A DNA stretch of 64,000 bases from Macquaria australasica (GCA_005408345.1 SEMN01000316.1:124001-188000), one strand, 5' to 3'; numbered from the stretch's first letter, positions 1-52,423 are shown. Program-made: numbers and translations. Notes: a model not told the origin generated them from the letters alone.

Positions 1-1966
1 CATTCCTACTGTATGACTTCTAACTATGAGAATCTTTCAGGAGCTGTGATCTCCCAGTGGCATTGTATTGTTAGTTTAGAGGCTGGGGGATGGGCATGTC
101 TGCTGTGCATTGGATCACTGGTTTCAGCCTCCTGCTTAGTCATAGCAACATAATGCTGTGCAATGGGCCTCCACTCATCTAGACACCCAATACAACGTTG
201 TGACATGTCACTCTACATAATCACTCTCCTGACCTCCAGGTTCAGGAGATGACATTTGGCTGACATTTGACGACAAGGCTGTCATGGTTCTGGTTGTTCC
301 TTCTGAAAATAAGTGATGATGACAAAAAGAGGCTTGGAGATTTACATGTGGCTGAGAATGATTGGATTGTATAACAGACAGGAAAGAACAAACTGTGTTA
401 TCACACATCCCGATCCAAGTTATTCATATGGAGATGTCAAGCACCTCGTGATCTGATATGTAAAATAAAATGATTCAGAGAGCGTTACCATCTGTTAACA
501 TTTCCCTACCAAATTAGGTTATAAAACATGGATAAATCCTACTTCTCTATGTAAGAGTTGTGTGTATGTGTCTGTGTGTGTAAAACCATTTGAATGTGTT
601 AGTGTATGTGCATGCATAGTGTGTGTGACAGACACAGAGAAAGAGAGATTACATTGAGTTTCAAAATGTGTTCTATTTTCTGTCATATCTGATAATTGTT
701 TGCCTCAGACGAGAGAACAAAATCCCCCTGATAAATTCCCCATTGTTGGGTATTAATGCTGGATCATATCCTGGAAAATACTGTGAGAAAAGGAGAGGGG
801 GAGAGGTGTCAAAGCGCTTGTCTGGACCTGAAATTTGTCTGTGGACACATTGCCATCTAGTGGTACAAAATGATACACAACCCTAAGCATTTTGCTCATC
901 CTCACTTGGATAACGTGTTCTGTCTTCATAGTGTGAGTAAATGAGTTTAAATCAGTGCTGTTTTATAACTCCCTCCTCATTGTCTCCTCTTTGTCTATTT
1001 ATTATATCCAATCTGAAAATAAACACCAGCATACTTTGTGAAAAAGGTGCAGTTTTTATCATCCGGCCTGCTAACAACCACTAAGGGATACTCAGCTGTC
1101 AGTCAACCATCACTGTCTAAACTGAAACCGAAATGTAACTTTAGCTCTGAGTGGGTGGTTTATATGTGAATAACAGCTTGTACTGGCCTATCATCCCCAA
1201 CCATTGAACAACGCTGCATTGTTTTGGGTCGTGGTGAAAGAAGGAAAATATTTCATGCAGACATCTATTTAGAAGTCCTCCATGCCAAGTAGGTTTTTCC
1301 AACCTCATATACAAGACAAATATTTTCACAGGGAATGTTAGAAATTCGTGTGAACACACCAGGAGTGAACAGACCTGAAATTATGAATAGACAAAAGAGT
1401 GACTGTATAGCTGAAGGGTTTTTATCAGCGAGACAGCCTATTTAGAGAGAAAAACATTTTCCACACACTATATTTTATTAGCTTCAAGACACAACCATCC
1501 ACTCATGGTTCACATGAAAGGATTGCAGTGTATGGTATCAAAGGCATAAAGGCATAACTTAAAATAAAAGAGCAATACCAAGTTATTGACCAAATCAGAG
1601 GCGATGTATAAATAGCACATCCAAATCCAAATTACAAAGCATACTGTAAATCGATATTAGCCCCTCTCTCATCTGCAAGAGATGCACACAATATTTCTTT
1701 TAAGTTATTCTCCCTATGGCTTACATATCAATACTCTGTGAAAAAAAACCCTCTGCTAATGGAATGGAATAATAAATTTGCAATGCAAATAACTTGCTCC
1801 ATTTATCTCCAATAAAATGACAGGAATATGACAGACGCTGACTGAACTTTTTAATATACTGCCTTCATTTGAAGCATGCTATTGAAACTGTGTCTTGCCA
1901 TAACACGTTATTTGACTTGGTAAAGAAACAAAGGAGGATCAATAAACAAAATACATTTTTTTTTAA

Positions 1967-1978
<12 letters not shown>

Positions 1979-2016
<38 letters not shown>
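1979..2016. repeat. (GT)19 microsatellite
   Basis: A pure GT dinucleotide run preceded by a T-rich tract. It yields a spurious Cys-Val open frame on the plus strand. Confidence 0.95.
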
Positions 2017-2021
<5 letters not shown>

Positions 2022-5000
2022 AAGAATAGCGATTTCTTAACTTGGCATGTGATGAAAGGTGTTTAATCAACCGCTATGTGAGTATTGACTTGGGCAAGAT
2101 TTCAGTGTTTTCTGCCTCTTCCTACTGGATGATACTGTGAAAGATATCTGTTGCAATGATGTCATTGTTGTAGCTTGCTCTTAGAGATAGGCCTCATGTT
2201 TTGCATTTAGCGTTGGCTGCTGATTTGCCTGAAGCCATTTTCCTAGTATTAGTATCAAATTTGATTTATATTAAATCATAGCCTGTGCAGATTAAGCAGT
2301 GATAATGTCAGGTGTGGTGGAATTACAGACTCACAGTTTTGGCTGCTGGGAGATCTTTGAACTTTCTGTCTTGTCTATTAGCGAGTGTCAACCTGTTCTG
2401 TAGCAGGTGCTCTGAAAACAATACTATAAAATCTTACATATGCAACACCATTAGAAATATACCTCTAGATGATGGAGGAAGATTTACTGTTTAATTCAGA
2501 AATACACAAAATGTATATAAATGCATTCTGACACCTTCATCATTATTACACTTCCAGTTCATAATACTTAAGTTATCCATGTTGTAATTCTGCCTCCATC
2601 TGATCTAATCTCCCTCTCTTTTGTTTGCTAGAGTTCACAACAAAAGCCGGGCGTCTCCTCTGATCCGGGTGGCCTCTCATCAAAGGTGTGAACCATGAGT
2701 CCACCTGCACCTTTAAGGATCAAAGATGCTCAAGCGTTTGATCGTCATGCACCTTCCCTCTTTCTTTCTTTCTTTCTTTCAGGAGTATGCAGGCTGAAAA
2801 CTGATCCCAGTGTGGTATCTCTCGAGATGCCTTTTGTCAGGTCAAGTGCAGCCGGTCCCTCACCACACCGGCATATCCAGTCATCTTTCAGAATACCAAC
2901 TAAAGTGGGAGCAGTGTAGTGCAGTGTAACCAAGGGTGCTCTTGAACAAACCCCCCACATAAAGCAGAGCAATCATATGATAATTGTATGTGAACTAAAA
3001 AATAATATATACTATCAGTTCCTGGTTAGCACTGAGCATGGGGATATTGATTGGCTGTTTTACACTGATGTTGTTGATGTTATTTTGTGCGAAGGGACAA
3101 ATTGAGCCTGAAAATTGGGTTATGAAGATCAGAGAAAGGTTCCAATAGAGACAGTGTTGTTTGAGCAATATTTTCTAAACCATTAACACAACGTAATAAA
3201 GACTGGGTGCACCATGCAGGAAAAAACATTTGAGAATTGTACACTCGTGTTTTATTGGATCATGGGCCAGTTTATGTACGTGCAGGTCTATTTACATAGA
3301 TAAACACATGTTGTTAACACATGGTGACTCATTGTAAATATAGGTGTGAATGAATGCAGTGACGTGCGTTAGAGATGAAATCCAGTCTGACAAACATGCC
3401 CTCTCCAGATAGCTTTATAGTGTGAGTTCACGACTGGCAGAGGCTTTTCCCAGTCAATGAAAAGCATGGCGTTGGAGGGGTACGTGTCCCACAGGCTGCA
3501 GGAGACATCAGGACCGCACACAGACAGTGTGTTTCCTTCACTGCACACTATAAAACCCCCCACCACACATGGCTGTAATAAGCCAACAAATTAAGCCATT
3601 ATACTGTTTTTAAGGTACACAGACATCCGTGTTTAAATATTTTAAGAGTAGCAAGGGATCTCTCACCCCAAGTTGTACGGCTGAGACCACCAGGGAAATG
3701 AACGCACATCCATCTTATCATTAGAGAGCTGTGAGATGATTTGTATGATACACAGCCATACTTTCGCAAAACTATAACAGGCCATGTGCTCTCATTACAG
3801 TAGTCTGCTTACTGTCACCGAACAGGATGTTGAGTATTCATGAATGACATGGGAATTTGTATCTGATGGGAATTTTTTTTTTGGTTTGATTTCATGATCC
3901 CCATCATAGAGACGGTGTTTGCTGTTCAGGATGTGCTAATATGGGCATATTACCATTTCAGCGGTGAGGCATGGGTCCAACTATTTGGCACAATGCGTGA
4001 TTGGCCCAAGGCAAGATGGCGACTTAAGCCAAATCTAATGATGGTGTGGAAGTGTGTGTTCACTCCCACTCTGCACACAGTTTAAGAGCAACACCTATAA
4101 AACTTCATTATGCTGCTGCTGTAATGGGGTTCAGGGAAGTACTCCATGAGCTGACAAAAGCAGGAGTGTCTTGTAAACCCTGGAGGGAACTTTCTAATTA
4201 AATACTCACTCTTTAACTCCAATAAATAGCAAGGATTTCAAGCTTTTCCTACATGTCATAGTTTCTCCATACCTCAGGCTATGAAATTATGCCAGAAGTT
4301 GGGAGTCCATCTTGAGGAATTTAGTCAGGATGGTTTTAATAGTTTTCCAAGTGGAATTGTTTTTCCAAGCTACTGTTAAACTGGGAGGCGAGAGCTAAAG
4401 GGAAAAGGGCTTCCCTGGGATGTTGGCAAGCTCCACCAAGACCATATGTGAGCGTTTGATACAGAAAACCTGGCTTCTACACATTTCTGATGGGTTGTGT
4501 CATCAGGGCTAACCCTCCTGCTTATATTAGAGTAGACAGGTGTGTACCTGGCTTTCCATTGTACATGATGTTTGGCTATATTTTTGGAGTATTTTATGAA
4601 GGCAAAAGCTGGTACACTGCCAAAAACGTCATGAATAAATGAAAGGAAGGAAGGAAGCAAATAAAATAAATGAATGAATAAATAAGCACAAATCTGCAAC
4701 TCCTTGGGGCAAAAGTAATTATTATAGTGATGATACGTATTTGTCCTTCATTTACCTTTAACTAAAATGTGTGAAGACAAAATAACCCTGATGATGCCAC
4801 CAGGGTTACTTTATTATCTCTGATAAGACTTAAGTTTCATATCAGAAAGCCGGTGTTACCAACTGGACATGTGGAGTGGGTATTTAGGAGGCAGTGGGGT
4901 CTAAGGAAAGATGATGCATTATGGAAAATTTAGGATTCCTATACTAGGGGACTAAAAGTCAGGATATCTTGCTTTGATTTTGACCATTCTTCTGTTAATC

Positions 5001-5144
5001 TGTCTGTTGTGAGTCCCCCAACTGTCGCTGCGGTACCTCTTTAATTGTGTTGCTGTATCATTTACTTGTAATGCAAGTTTTACAGATACTAAATAGAATC
5101 AGATTGGTTATCTTCCGCTTATTGTCTACATGTATGGATGATAA

Positions 5145-5200
<56 letters not shown>
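5145..5200. repeat. (GATA)14 microsatellite
   Basis: An uninterrupted tetranucleotide array about 550 bp upstream of the anos1 start codon. The reverse strand reads as Tyr-Leu-Ser-Ile repeats, which is not a gene. Confidence 0.95.
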
Positions 5201-5201
<1 letters not shown>

Positions 5202-5599
5202 CTCAGAGAGGTAGGCAAGAAACAAATACAACATAAAACCATAACTAAACAATTAACTAGAATAGCATAAGCCTAAGAGTCTAGAGACTGAACTGAGTAA
5301 CACTGGACAATGTTCCCAGTAATAAAACACTGTACATTAGTAGTGCAAATTGTGTACTGCACAGCAAGGTGCTGAACCGACTTTGTGTAGATTAAAATAT
5401 AATTAACATAATAATCACTTAGCTGTTTCTATTTATAATGCAGCTAATTCCATTACAAGTTATGATTATAGACCGTGATTTCTATCCGTACACTCTTTTG
5501 TTCCTCCATGTAGGGCTGCTCACTGAACAACCTGCTCATGCTTCTGAATAGCGTGCAGGACTCTGCAGCAGTCTACCTGCTTTAACGCTCCTCGTGTCT

Positions 5600-5748
5600 G
5601 TCAGTCACCGCGGGATCGTCCAATCGCAGGGCACGTGAGCCCGTGACTCCTCCCCGGTGTATAATTGAAGTTTCTTTAGTTTCTCCGGCGGAGCCTACAC
5701 GCAGTGTTGTCCGATCCGTGGTGGGATTAAATACACAACCGCGGGACC
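5600..5748 (+). promoter_or_regulatory. anos1: probable anos1 core promoter and 5'UTR
   Basis: A locally GC-rich stretch sits directly upstream of the start codon in otherwise AT-rich DNA. It contains CCAAT at 5620-5624, a CACGTG E-box at 5632-5637 and a TATA-like TATAATTG at 5660-5667. A TATA element there would place transcription start near 5690, giving a short 5'UTR without upstream ATGs. The motifs are seen; their use as a promoter is inferred. A start further upstream or an untranslated exon cannot be excluded. Confidence 0.5.
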
Positions 5749-44855
<39,107 letters not shown>

Positions 44856-45995
44856 GCAAGTCGAGGCAAACCCAATAGGGAGAAGTACCAGTGGCTCTCT
44901 CCTCCTGTCTGTCAGGGAAGGAATGTGTGGAACCAAACAGAAACACAGCGCACCAGATCATGAACTGACCCCCCCCCCCCCACACACACACACACATCAG
45001 CTATTCCTTCTTGACCCCTCTCTCTTGACTGATACATGTCACCAGACGGATTGGTCTGTACCGTGAAATTTATACTGCAAGGTCTCATATTCTGCGTTGG
45101 TTAGTACACAGCTCCCCAACTCATCAGGAGGTTATGAAATTCCAGGTAAAAGTAAGACCCAGGAACCCTTTAAAATTGTTGTGATCCAGCTGTAATTGTA
45201 CGCAGCAAACAAGATATTAATAAAATGTAAATTGGATTTGATCAGTTGATTAATGACAAGCAATTAGTTCATGGTTTAAAGAAAAATAATTACTTCGGCA
45301 ACTTGATTGAAGATGGTTGAACATGGATGGTAGGAAACGCCAGAACTGCAAAACAATTCATGAAGAAAGAAAAGTAGAAATTCATCTATTTATTTTGTGT
45401 TACCCATTAAAGAGGCGCTTAGGCATAAAGTCAGTACTGATGGATAATGTAACTAAAGTCATTGTTGTCTAACCCAGAATATTTCACATAGTATGTTGCA
45501 TGTCGTACATTTGATTTTTTTGAACTGTAAATGAATTACTAGCTTCAAATTGAAAGCTTGTAATGGTTTTGCATGACAACCGTTAGCATTCTGTTGGCAT
45601 GAAATAATGTCTGTGTTGCCTCTTTTCAGTATGTTAGCAATATTTCATTAACAGATTAACAAAGAATTATATTGGGAGTAATATGTAATGTTTATTAATG
45701 AAATTATAACTTGTGTGGAAATGATGAATTGTACATGTTCTTGGCTGTAGAAATATTTGTCGTGGAACAGTCAGTGAATGTCTATATTTATTTATGTGTG
45801 TATTACGAAGTTTGGTTTGGATGTGTGTGAATGTGAATGTTTTGTGTGTTCTAGTCTCAAGTTTTTGAACCGACAAAAAATCTTGTAAAGACATTTTGTA
45901 AAAATGGAATTGTAAATACAGTCTTATGTTACATGTTATTTTTCCATGGTAGAAACTGTACAAAATGCTAAGTAATAAAATAATCCTTAACCCGT
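44856..45995 (+). other. anos1: anos1 3'UTR (inferred extent)
   Basis: About 1.1 kb of non-coding, AT-rich sequence follows the stop codon, with several ATTTA and TGTA motifs. It has a C-run followed by a CA repeat at 44969-44996. An earlier AATAAA lies at 45219-45224. The likelier 3' end follows AATAAA at 45974-45979. The exact cleavage site is not visible. Confidence 0.55.
45974..45979 (+). terminator. anos1: probable poly(A) signal of anos1
   Basis: AATAAA in AGTAATAAAATAATCC, followed at about 46000-46013 by a T/GT-rich stretch (tttgctgtttgttt) typical of a downstream element. Several TGTAA/TGTAC motifs precede it. An earlier AATAAA at 45219 could give a shorter transcript. Confidence 0.5.
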
Positions 45996-46558
45996 TCCCT
46001 TTGCTGTTTGTTTAATTGAAGCTGCTGTGAGAGGTAAATAGACATGCTTCTCCTCCCAGTTTTCAACTATTTGGCAGTTACTGTTGCTTATTTTGGCTGG
46101 AAAATCATGGCAGACTCTGTGTACAGCATATTCACGGATCGGTCCAGGAGCCTGAGACATGCGCTCTGCAAGTCCAAATAAACAGGTCATCTAGCTCAAC
46201 AGCCCGAGCGAATTTACCATCGCTGAGGTCGGACACCGCTCAACATAATGCTCTGCTTCTCGGAGCACTTGTGTGTTTGAAAAGCATTAAATCCCTCCTC
46301 TGCTCAGCAGCCTTTCACCCTCGTAAAATGAAAAGTGGAAATGTTTACAAGAAAATAAAGCTAAGAGTGACACTGAGAGTTAAGCTTATACTGTATGTGT
46401 GGAGTGCATGATGTGTATATATATTTTATCATCTAGGCAAGTTGACATGCATTACATTCTTCTCTTAGAGGTTAATTTACACCAGAGATATACTGTATGG
46501 CACGTGGTCGCTGTCGTTTAAGTTTAAAGTGACTTACAAGAAGCGCATTCATCCTCCA

Positions 46559-46620
46559 CAGGAACAAGAGCTGTGCAGTGCAAGACAAAACTGTCTTGCA
46601 CTGCACAGCTCTTGTTCCTG
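46559..46620. repeat. perfect 29-bp inverted repeat with 4-nt loop
   Basis: The left arm 46559-46587 begins CAGGAACAAGAGCTGTGCAG. It is an exact reverse complement of the right arm 46592-46620, which ends CTGCACAGCTCTTGTTCCTG. The loop is AAAC at 46588-46591. Pairing stops exactly at the flanks (A versus A). Confidence 0.95.
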
Positions 46621-49321
46621 ATGGTTCACTCATTCACTTCCCCTCATGCTCATCAGAGCATTCAGTCCACTGCATCCTCCTTGTTTGTGCGTGACATCCA
46701 AACCGGGCATTCTGGACTCCAAAAGACACAGTTTTTTTAAGTTTTTGTAATAATGACAACATGCAGGAAATCCATCAGTGATGGGATTTCATTTCTGTTC
46801 TTTCATAGATTAAAAAAAACAAAAAACGAATCATGCATTCTGTCCAAAATTCAACTCGGATCAATTAGATGCATTATGATATTTCCAAAAATCCTCACAA
46901 ATGTAACTGTAAAATGAATTCAGTCAACAGAAATGTTTGCGACGGAGGATGTACACGAACAGAGAGCAAACAGAGCAAGCAAACAGTGTTCGTATTAGCA
47001 TTTAACTTGGAGAGAAAAATATAATAAAAAATATTAACTGCTGATCAATTTCAATTGTTCTTAACTTTTCCAATTGGGGCAGTTGGCTGTTCAGCCTCAA
47101 ACATGCATTTTCATGAGTTTTCTTTTTTTACTCCCTGAGCCATGATCTCGTGTCAGATTGCAATTCTAATTTGGCCTTACCTTTGATGCACCTCAGGAAA
47201 ATTGGTGTCCCTAAAACTGACAAAAATTATTCCAGTGTGCTACCAGCAAAGGCATAATTTCCTGTTATGCTGTTGGAGGTTAATCAGTGTTTGTGTCTAA
47301 ATGGGTGCAGTGTTTGCACTTTTGTGTGTGTGCATTTGTGTCTTTATAAGTCTGTTTGTGGAGAAACGTTGCTGTCCAGATGTTTAGATTTGAAGTCTGT
47401 TCTCAAATAATTCTGAGCTCTTGTTTTCACACACTCAGCCTCTTCAGTCAGTCAATGCTTCGCCACTCACTTCTCAGGGATGTTGTTTATGTACAGTTCT
47501 ATTATGTCACAGGAGATTAGTTCCTCTTGGTCTGTGCACGCTAATCCCTCTCTCTTTTCCAGGAGCCGGGCCAGTGTTTAGCCAAGGCTCCTTTCTGTGC
47601 GAGCCAGCTCAGCCCCTCTCTCTTTCAGGCCGCCTCAGTCCCTCTCTCCACACACTAAATACCATGGCCCTCAAGTGTGAAAACCTCAAAACAAAAGGGC
47701 CTCTAGCCTCTTTTGAGGCATGTTGCAAGACGTCCAAGTCTCCGAGGACATAAAAGAAAGGAAAAAATGCAACAACTAAATAAGAGGCCAGTCGTCAGTA
47801 CAAAAGCTTTGTCTCTGATGGTACATGGCCAGTGAGGGCTTATTCACTTTGCATGACATTACATCCCTATTGTGAAAGTCAGTCTGGGGATATTGCTTTC
47901 AAATTTAAACCCATATTTCTGAAAACAATATTATTCATTTGGCTCTTTGAATAATCGCGGTCAGTTAAATATTTACACGTCTTCTGGTTGACATTGGCCC
48001 TCGTTTTATTAGAATTGAGATTAACAGTGAGACCATTCAGAGGAACGCAACAAAGATAGGCTGTTTCTCCCACACATTTCCTCTGACCCCTTAGCACCCG
48101 ATCTGCAGATTAACATTGCAATGAGCCATGCATCACTAGTTATCAAATTTAAGCCACTTTTATGGGTCATCCTACAATAGTTGACAGAGCAACTGTAACA
48201 TTACTCCTTAAAGGATGGGTGGAATTTAAGTTTTGATGATAGTATTACTTTGAAGAATGAGGCAAAAAAATAAAATAAAATGGATGGACTTTACTTTCCC
48301 TTTTCAGATGACACCGATCGTAACCTGAACGATTTGAAAGCAAATTTCACTCTCATGTGAGTTTCAGGTCAGTGAGATCACCGAGCAGAGCCAGGCATTC
48401 GCTCCAGATTACTACCACATGGACTACATCCATTTGCGCTGGTACTCCTTCAATATGATGAGATGGAATATATTGTCTGTGAGATTGATGAAAAATAACG
48501 AGAGTGTTTCCCCCCTCCATTAGGAAAGGCAATGTTGCTTTAATGCTGTGGTATGGTGAGAAATCTGACCTTGCCCTGGGCAGTGGGCATGTTTCTGCTT
48601 AGGCTCTGGTGAGTGGGACCAGGCAGGGGACACATGAAAGGATCTCTCTGTCAGGCCGCAAAGATGTTCAGTCAAAGTCTAATGAAGACCAGAACACATG
48701 GACAGACCTGAGAACATGCATGCCACACACTATACAAGCACTGGAGCTACAACACTGTTGACAAGCTTGGTGTTCTTCTCCTGTTCTCTGAAGGCTGACA
48801 AAGTGAAAAGCTTGATAAGCACATGTGTGCTGCGATTAAAAAGCAGTACTACCAGGACATTGAAGTAAAAACATTGCCACATCCAAAGACAGACAGATAA
48901 TGTGTTTGTTTTCTCTGTCTTTCATTTTAGCAACAATTTCCTCTGCCTCTGTGGCTCCGCGGGGAACTTGATTTCCGAGTCTCTGTGCCTGGAAAAGATT
49001 TCTATCGTGTATATTTTGGATGAAATGGAAGATGTGCCATCTTGGGTTGTACAAGTCAGCAGCTGAGCTGCTGTAATAATACCACAACAAAGTTCTTTCA
49101 TAAAAGTTACCAGCTTATAAGGTACACCTGTGCAATCAAATGTAGTCTAATACAATAACATTCCAATAACTCCAATCTCATAATGCTCATATGTGTTGAC
49201 ACTGTGTCACAGAGCTGTTGATTCAGCTCTATGGTAATTTTGTGGCAGATGTGGTGGAGATATATTGGACCTTTATAGAGAGATGTGTTGTGACAAAATA
49301 TTAAATTACCTCTCAGTATAA

Positions 49322-49792
49322 TCAATGGTGGAAGATGTACTGGGATTCTTTAAAGTAAAAGTATCAGTACCACATTGTAAAAAATACTCGCTTACAAGTA
49401 AAAGTCATCACAAATGTGCTTAGAATCATGTACTTAAAGTATGAAAAGTAAAACTACTAATAAGGCAGAATGGATTTCTTAGTGTTATTTATTATGCATT
49501 ATTGTATTATTATTACTGTAGTTAATTATTATATTATATATAATATTATTGTTGGAGCTCATTTTAACTGCTTACTGCTGGATCTTTTGATCTATAACAA
49601 TGCTTCATACTGTAAACTTGTAAACTGATCATATGTTTTGCATGTAAAATTTTAATCTGCAAAGTAACTAGTAATTGTAAGCTGTCAGATAAATGTAAAA
49701 AGTACAGTATTTCCCGCTGAAATGTAGTGGAGTAGAAGTATAAAGTGGCATAAAGTGGAAATATTCAGGTAAAATACAAGTACCAAACAACA
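49322..49792 (+). repeat. interspersed repeat family B, copy 2 (near full length)
   Basis: It begins caatggtggaagatgtact and carries taaagtaaaagtatcagtac, then caagtaaaagtcat. Near the end it has tctgcaaagtaactagtaat and aaatgtagtggagtagaagt, and it ends aaaatacaagtacc. Matching inverse segments occur at 39908-40310. Confidence 0.65.
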
Positions 49793-51234
49793 CTAACCAC
49801 AGCCTCAAGAATTACCATACAGTTCAATCAACACCTCTCTGAAACAGAAATACATCTGAACATTGTGAGCTTCACAAAGAGAGGATTTATCGCGGAGCTA
49901 TTGTATTGGATTGTACAGATTTACCCAATAAAGCTCAGTGTAGAAAACCAGACATCTGCTACCCGCACCATTATTCCCACAAGTCACAAACTGATCCTTA
50001 AAATCAATTAAAAGTGCGAAACGTTTCACATACATTTTCCCTTATCCTGAATTGAAACACACTTTGTTCAAAGGACTTGCCATTCTGTGGAGTTTGGGTC
50101 AAAGGTAAGAGAGAGGTGCAGTATGTTTGTGTTTACAAAGAAAACGTCACCAGAGGAATCGTTGTCCAGATCCCTCTTTCCAAACCAAACATCCTTCTCC
50201 ACAGGCGCACAAAGTGAAGAGATCAGGGAGGAAAGTACCATCCAGCTGGGTAATAGCTGCTTATAATCCCCTCTGATTAGTGTTAATCCCCCTAATGCTC
50301 CTTCCTGAGAATAAACACATGTTGACCCAAGTGACCCACTCCTAATTTATGAAGTTAGGAACTTTGGTATGCTATCATCTATTCACTGTGGTCAGTCCAG
50401 TGTTACATGAGCGTGTACTGAAGCAAAATGTGCTCCTAATGATACAATTTATAGGTAATAACTCAAAATACAACAGCTGACACTTTTAAATTGGGTTCAC
50501 TGGCTGGTTTCTGCTTTTCACAATACAATACACCCCCCCAAGCGTGACTAGTGATGAGGGGCAACTTTCCGTCTTGTGTTCTTTTCTCCTGTGAAGTCAG
50601 TGTGCGGGGTCGGTAGCCGGGCCTCAGAGGCGAGGCAAAGTTCACAGGTCAGCATGTACCCTGGAGGATGGACGGCAGTGCGAGGGCAGGAGCAGGCTCA
50701 GGGACAAGGGGAAGGGTCAGGGGTTGAGTTCAGATGGAATCCACACAGAGGATGTTGGAATAGATATTGTCAGGGGAGATCAGAGCTTCCTCCGCTTTTC
50801 CTGCTGGCCTGCCGCTAAAGACTCCACAAGGCGGGGGCAGAATAAGAGACTGTAAACACATCTCCCACTCTGCGCACTAATTCAAAGGTGTTAATAAGAT
50901 GATACATCTGCCATCCAAAGTGGCAGTTACACTAAAAGAGGAAGTTATGACAGGCATAATTTGATGTGTAAACACTATGCTTCAGCACCTCTGCTTCCTC
51001 AGTGTGTCGAAATTAACTTGCGTGACAGAAAAAAGAGCCGCGAAAACTGTGTTCTGGGGGCTGTTTAAAGATCAAAATCCATGTACTTTATTTTCCTCTT
51101 TTATAACAATAAACAAATACTCTGATTCTTACATGAACTCAAACACAATTGCACATTTTAATTCAGAGATTTCTCTAAGGAAAATCTGCTCTGTCTCTAT
51201 CTTGATTGTTCCAGATTGGCAACGATTATCTTTT

Positions 51235-51552
51235 AAACAGTCTGTCTGCTGCGTTCTCTCTTCATATGGAAGGACTGCTTTGGATTAACATTTGCTTCAT
51301 ACCCAAAATAATAAATGTACTCATTTGTTTACACATAGAAAGATGGCAACAGAGGTAATTATTGCTCACATTAAAGGCACTGAGATGTTTTTCAAACAGT
51401 CTGTCTGCTGCGTTCTCTCTTCATATGGAAGGACTGCTTTGGATTAACATTTGCTTCATACCCAAAATAATAAATGTACTCATTTGTTTACACATAGAAA
51501 GATGGCAACAGAGGTAATTATTGCTCACATTAAAGGCACTGAGATGTTTTTC
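51235..51552 (+). repeat. perfect tandem duplication, 2 x 159 bp
   Basis: 51235-51393 and 51394-51552 read identically by eye, from aaacagtctgtctgctgcgt to ctgagatgtttttc. A partial third start (aaa) follows. There is no coding content. Identity suggests a very recent event or an assembly artefact. Confidence 0.93.
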
Positions 51553-51872
51553 AAAATGTCTGTTAAATCCATTTGTTGTCCCGAGAAAATCAAAATGAGG
51601 CATGAGCTGAAAAGGGAGCATGAAATTGATTACACTGTAAAAGAGCACCTTATATGTGCAATCACTGGCTACAGAGGCAAAAGCTTTCACAGGCCCCCCT
51701 GAAAACGTGGCACAGCAATTGACTCCACAAATAAATTAGCCAAGGATAATGTGATTTTTTGTTTTTATTTTGTATTAAGACATTGATCTAAATACATTAA
51801 AAACAAAGCCGGCACGTGGCTCAGCAAACTGCAGTGTTTGTATAATGAATATGCAGTATTTCTTCCTACCTC

Positions 51873-51896
51873 TGTGTGTGTGTGTGTGTGTGTGTG
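51873..51896. repeat. (TG)12 microsatellite
   Basis: A pure TG run in the downstream intergenic region. Confidence 0.9.
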
Positions 51897-52423
51897 CTCC
51901 AAGGCTAAGAGCTCATTTCCATCCTTGATGATCACAGGCACCATTGATTGTAATGCTGACGAGCAGGCTAGTTCTGCCTGTGGCGTACAAAGGAATCTGG
52001 ACATGTTTAAAGCACTAACTTTCATGTTTTTTTATGCTGGTATGAAGTTGAATGCTGATGTTGCGGGCAGCTGGCTCTCATTAAAATAACATGATGTCAA
52101 ACAGAGGGCCTGGCTGGGGAAAGTCAATCGCTCTCCCTCTCTGGTCGTCGGCGTCTCTCGGCGTATGCCAGCCACGCTGAGAGCTGTTCGACCTGGTGGA
52201 CTTGACACTTTGGCTTCAGTCAGTAAAGTCCTACAAAGAATCGAAAAAAAAAAAACTGTGACTGATGGCTCTAGGTGTGAAAGAAAACTTTTACACATGG
52301 AAGCCTGTATGAATATAAATTCATAGCATTCCCCACGCTACGCAAATCGCTTTTATGCTTTTCACAGACTTCATGTTATTTAGATTTCATATATCTGCGT
52401 GTTAGAAAAATTGGTACCATTTT

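Larger units (their letters stand above)
1..5599. other. upstream intergenic region, no gene seen
   Basis: No open frame here is long or recognisable and all are interrupted within about 110 codons. The stretch is AT-rich with a GT repeat at 1979-2016, a CTTT tract near 2759-2781, an imprecise AAGG/AATA patch at 4641-4685 and a GATA array at 5145-5200. It may hold anos1 regulatory elements, but none can be named from sequence alone. Confidence 0.6.

Noticed and set aside
4376..4699. 107-codon minus-strand open frame
   Set aside because: Part covers an AAGG/AATA simple-sequence patch. There is no domain, signal or splice context.
46559..46620. MicroRNA gene call for the hairpin
   Set aside because: A 29-bp perfect stem with a 4-nt loop is shorter and tighter than a normal pre-miRNA, and no known seed is recognised. 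Kept as a finding only.
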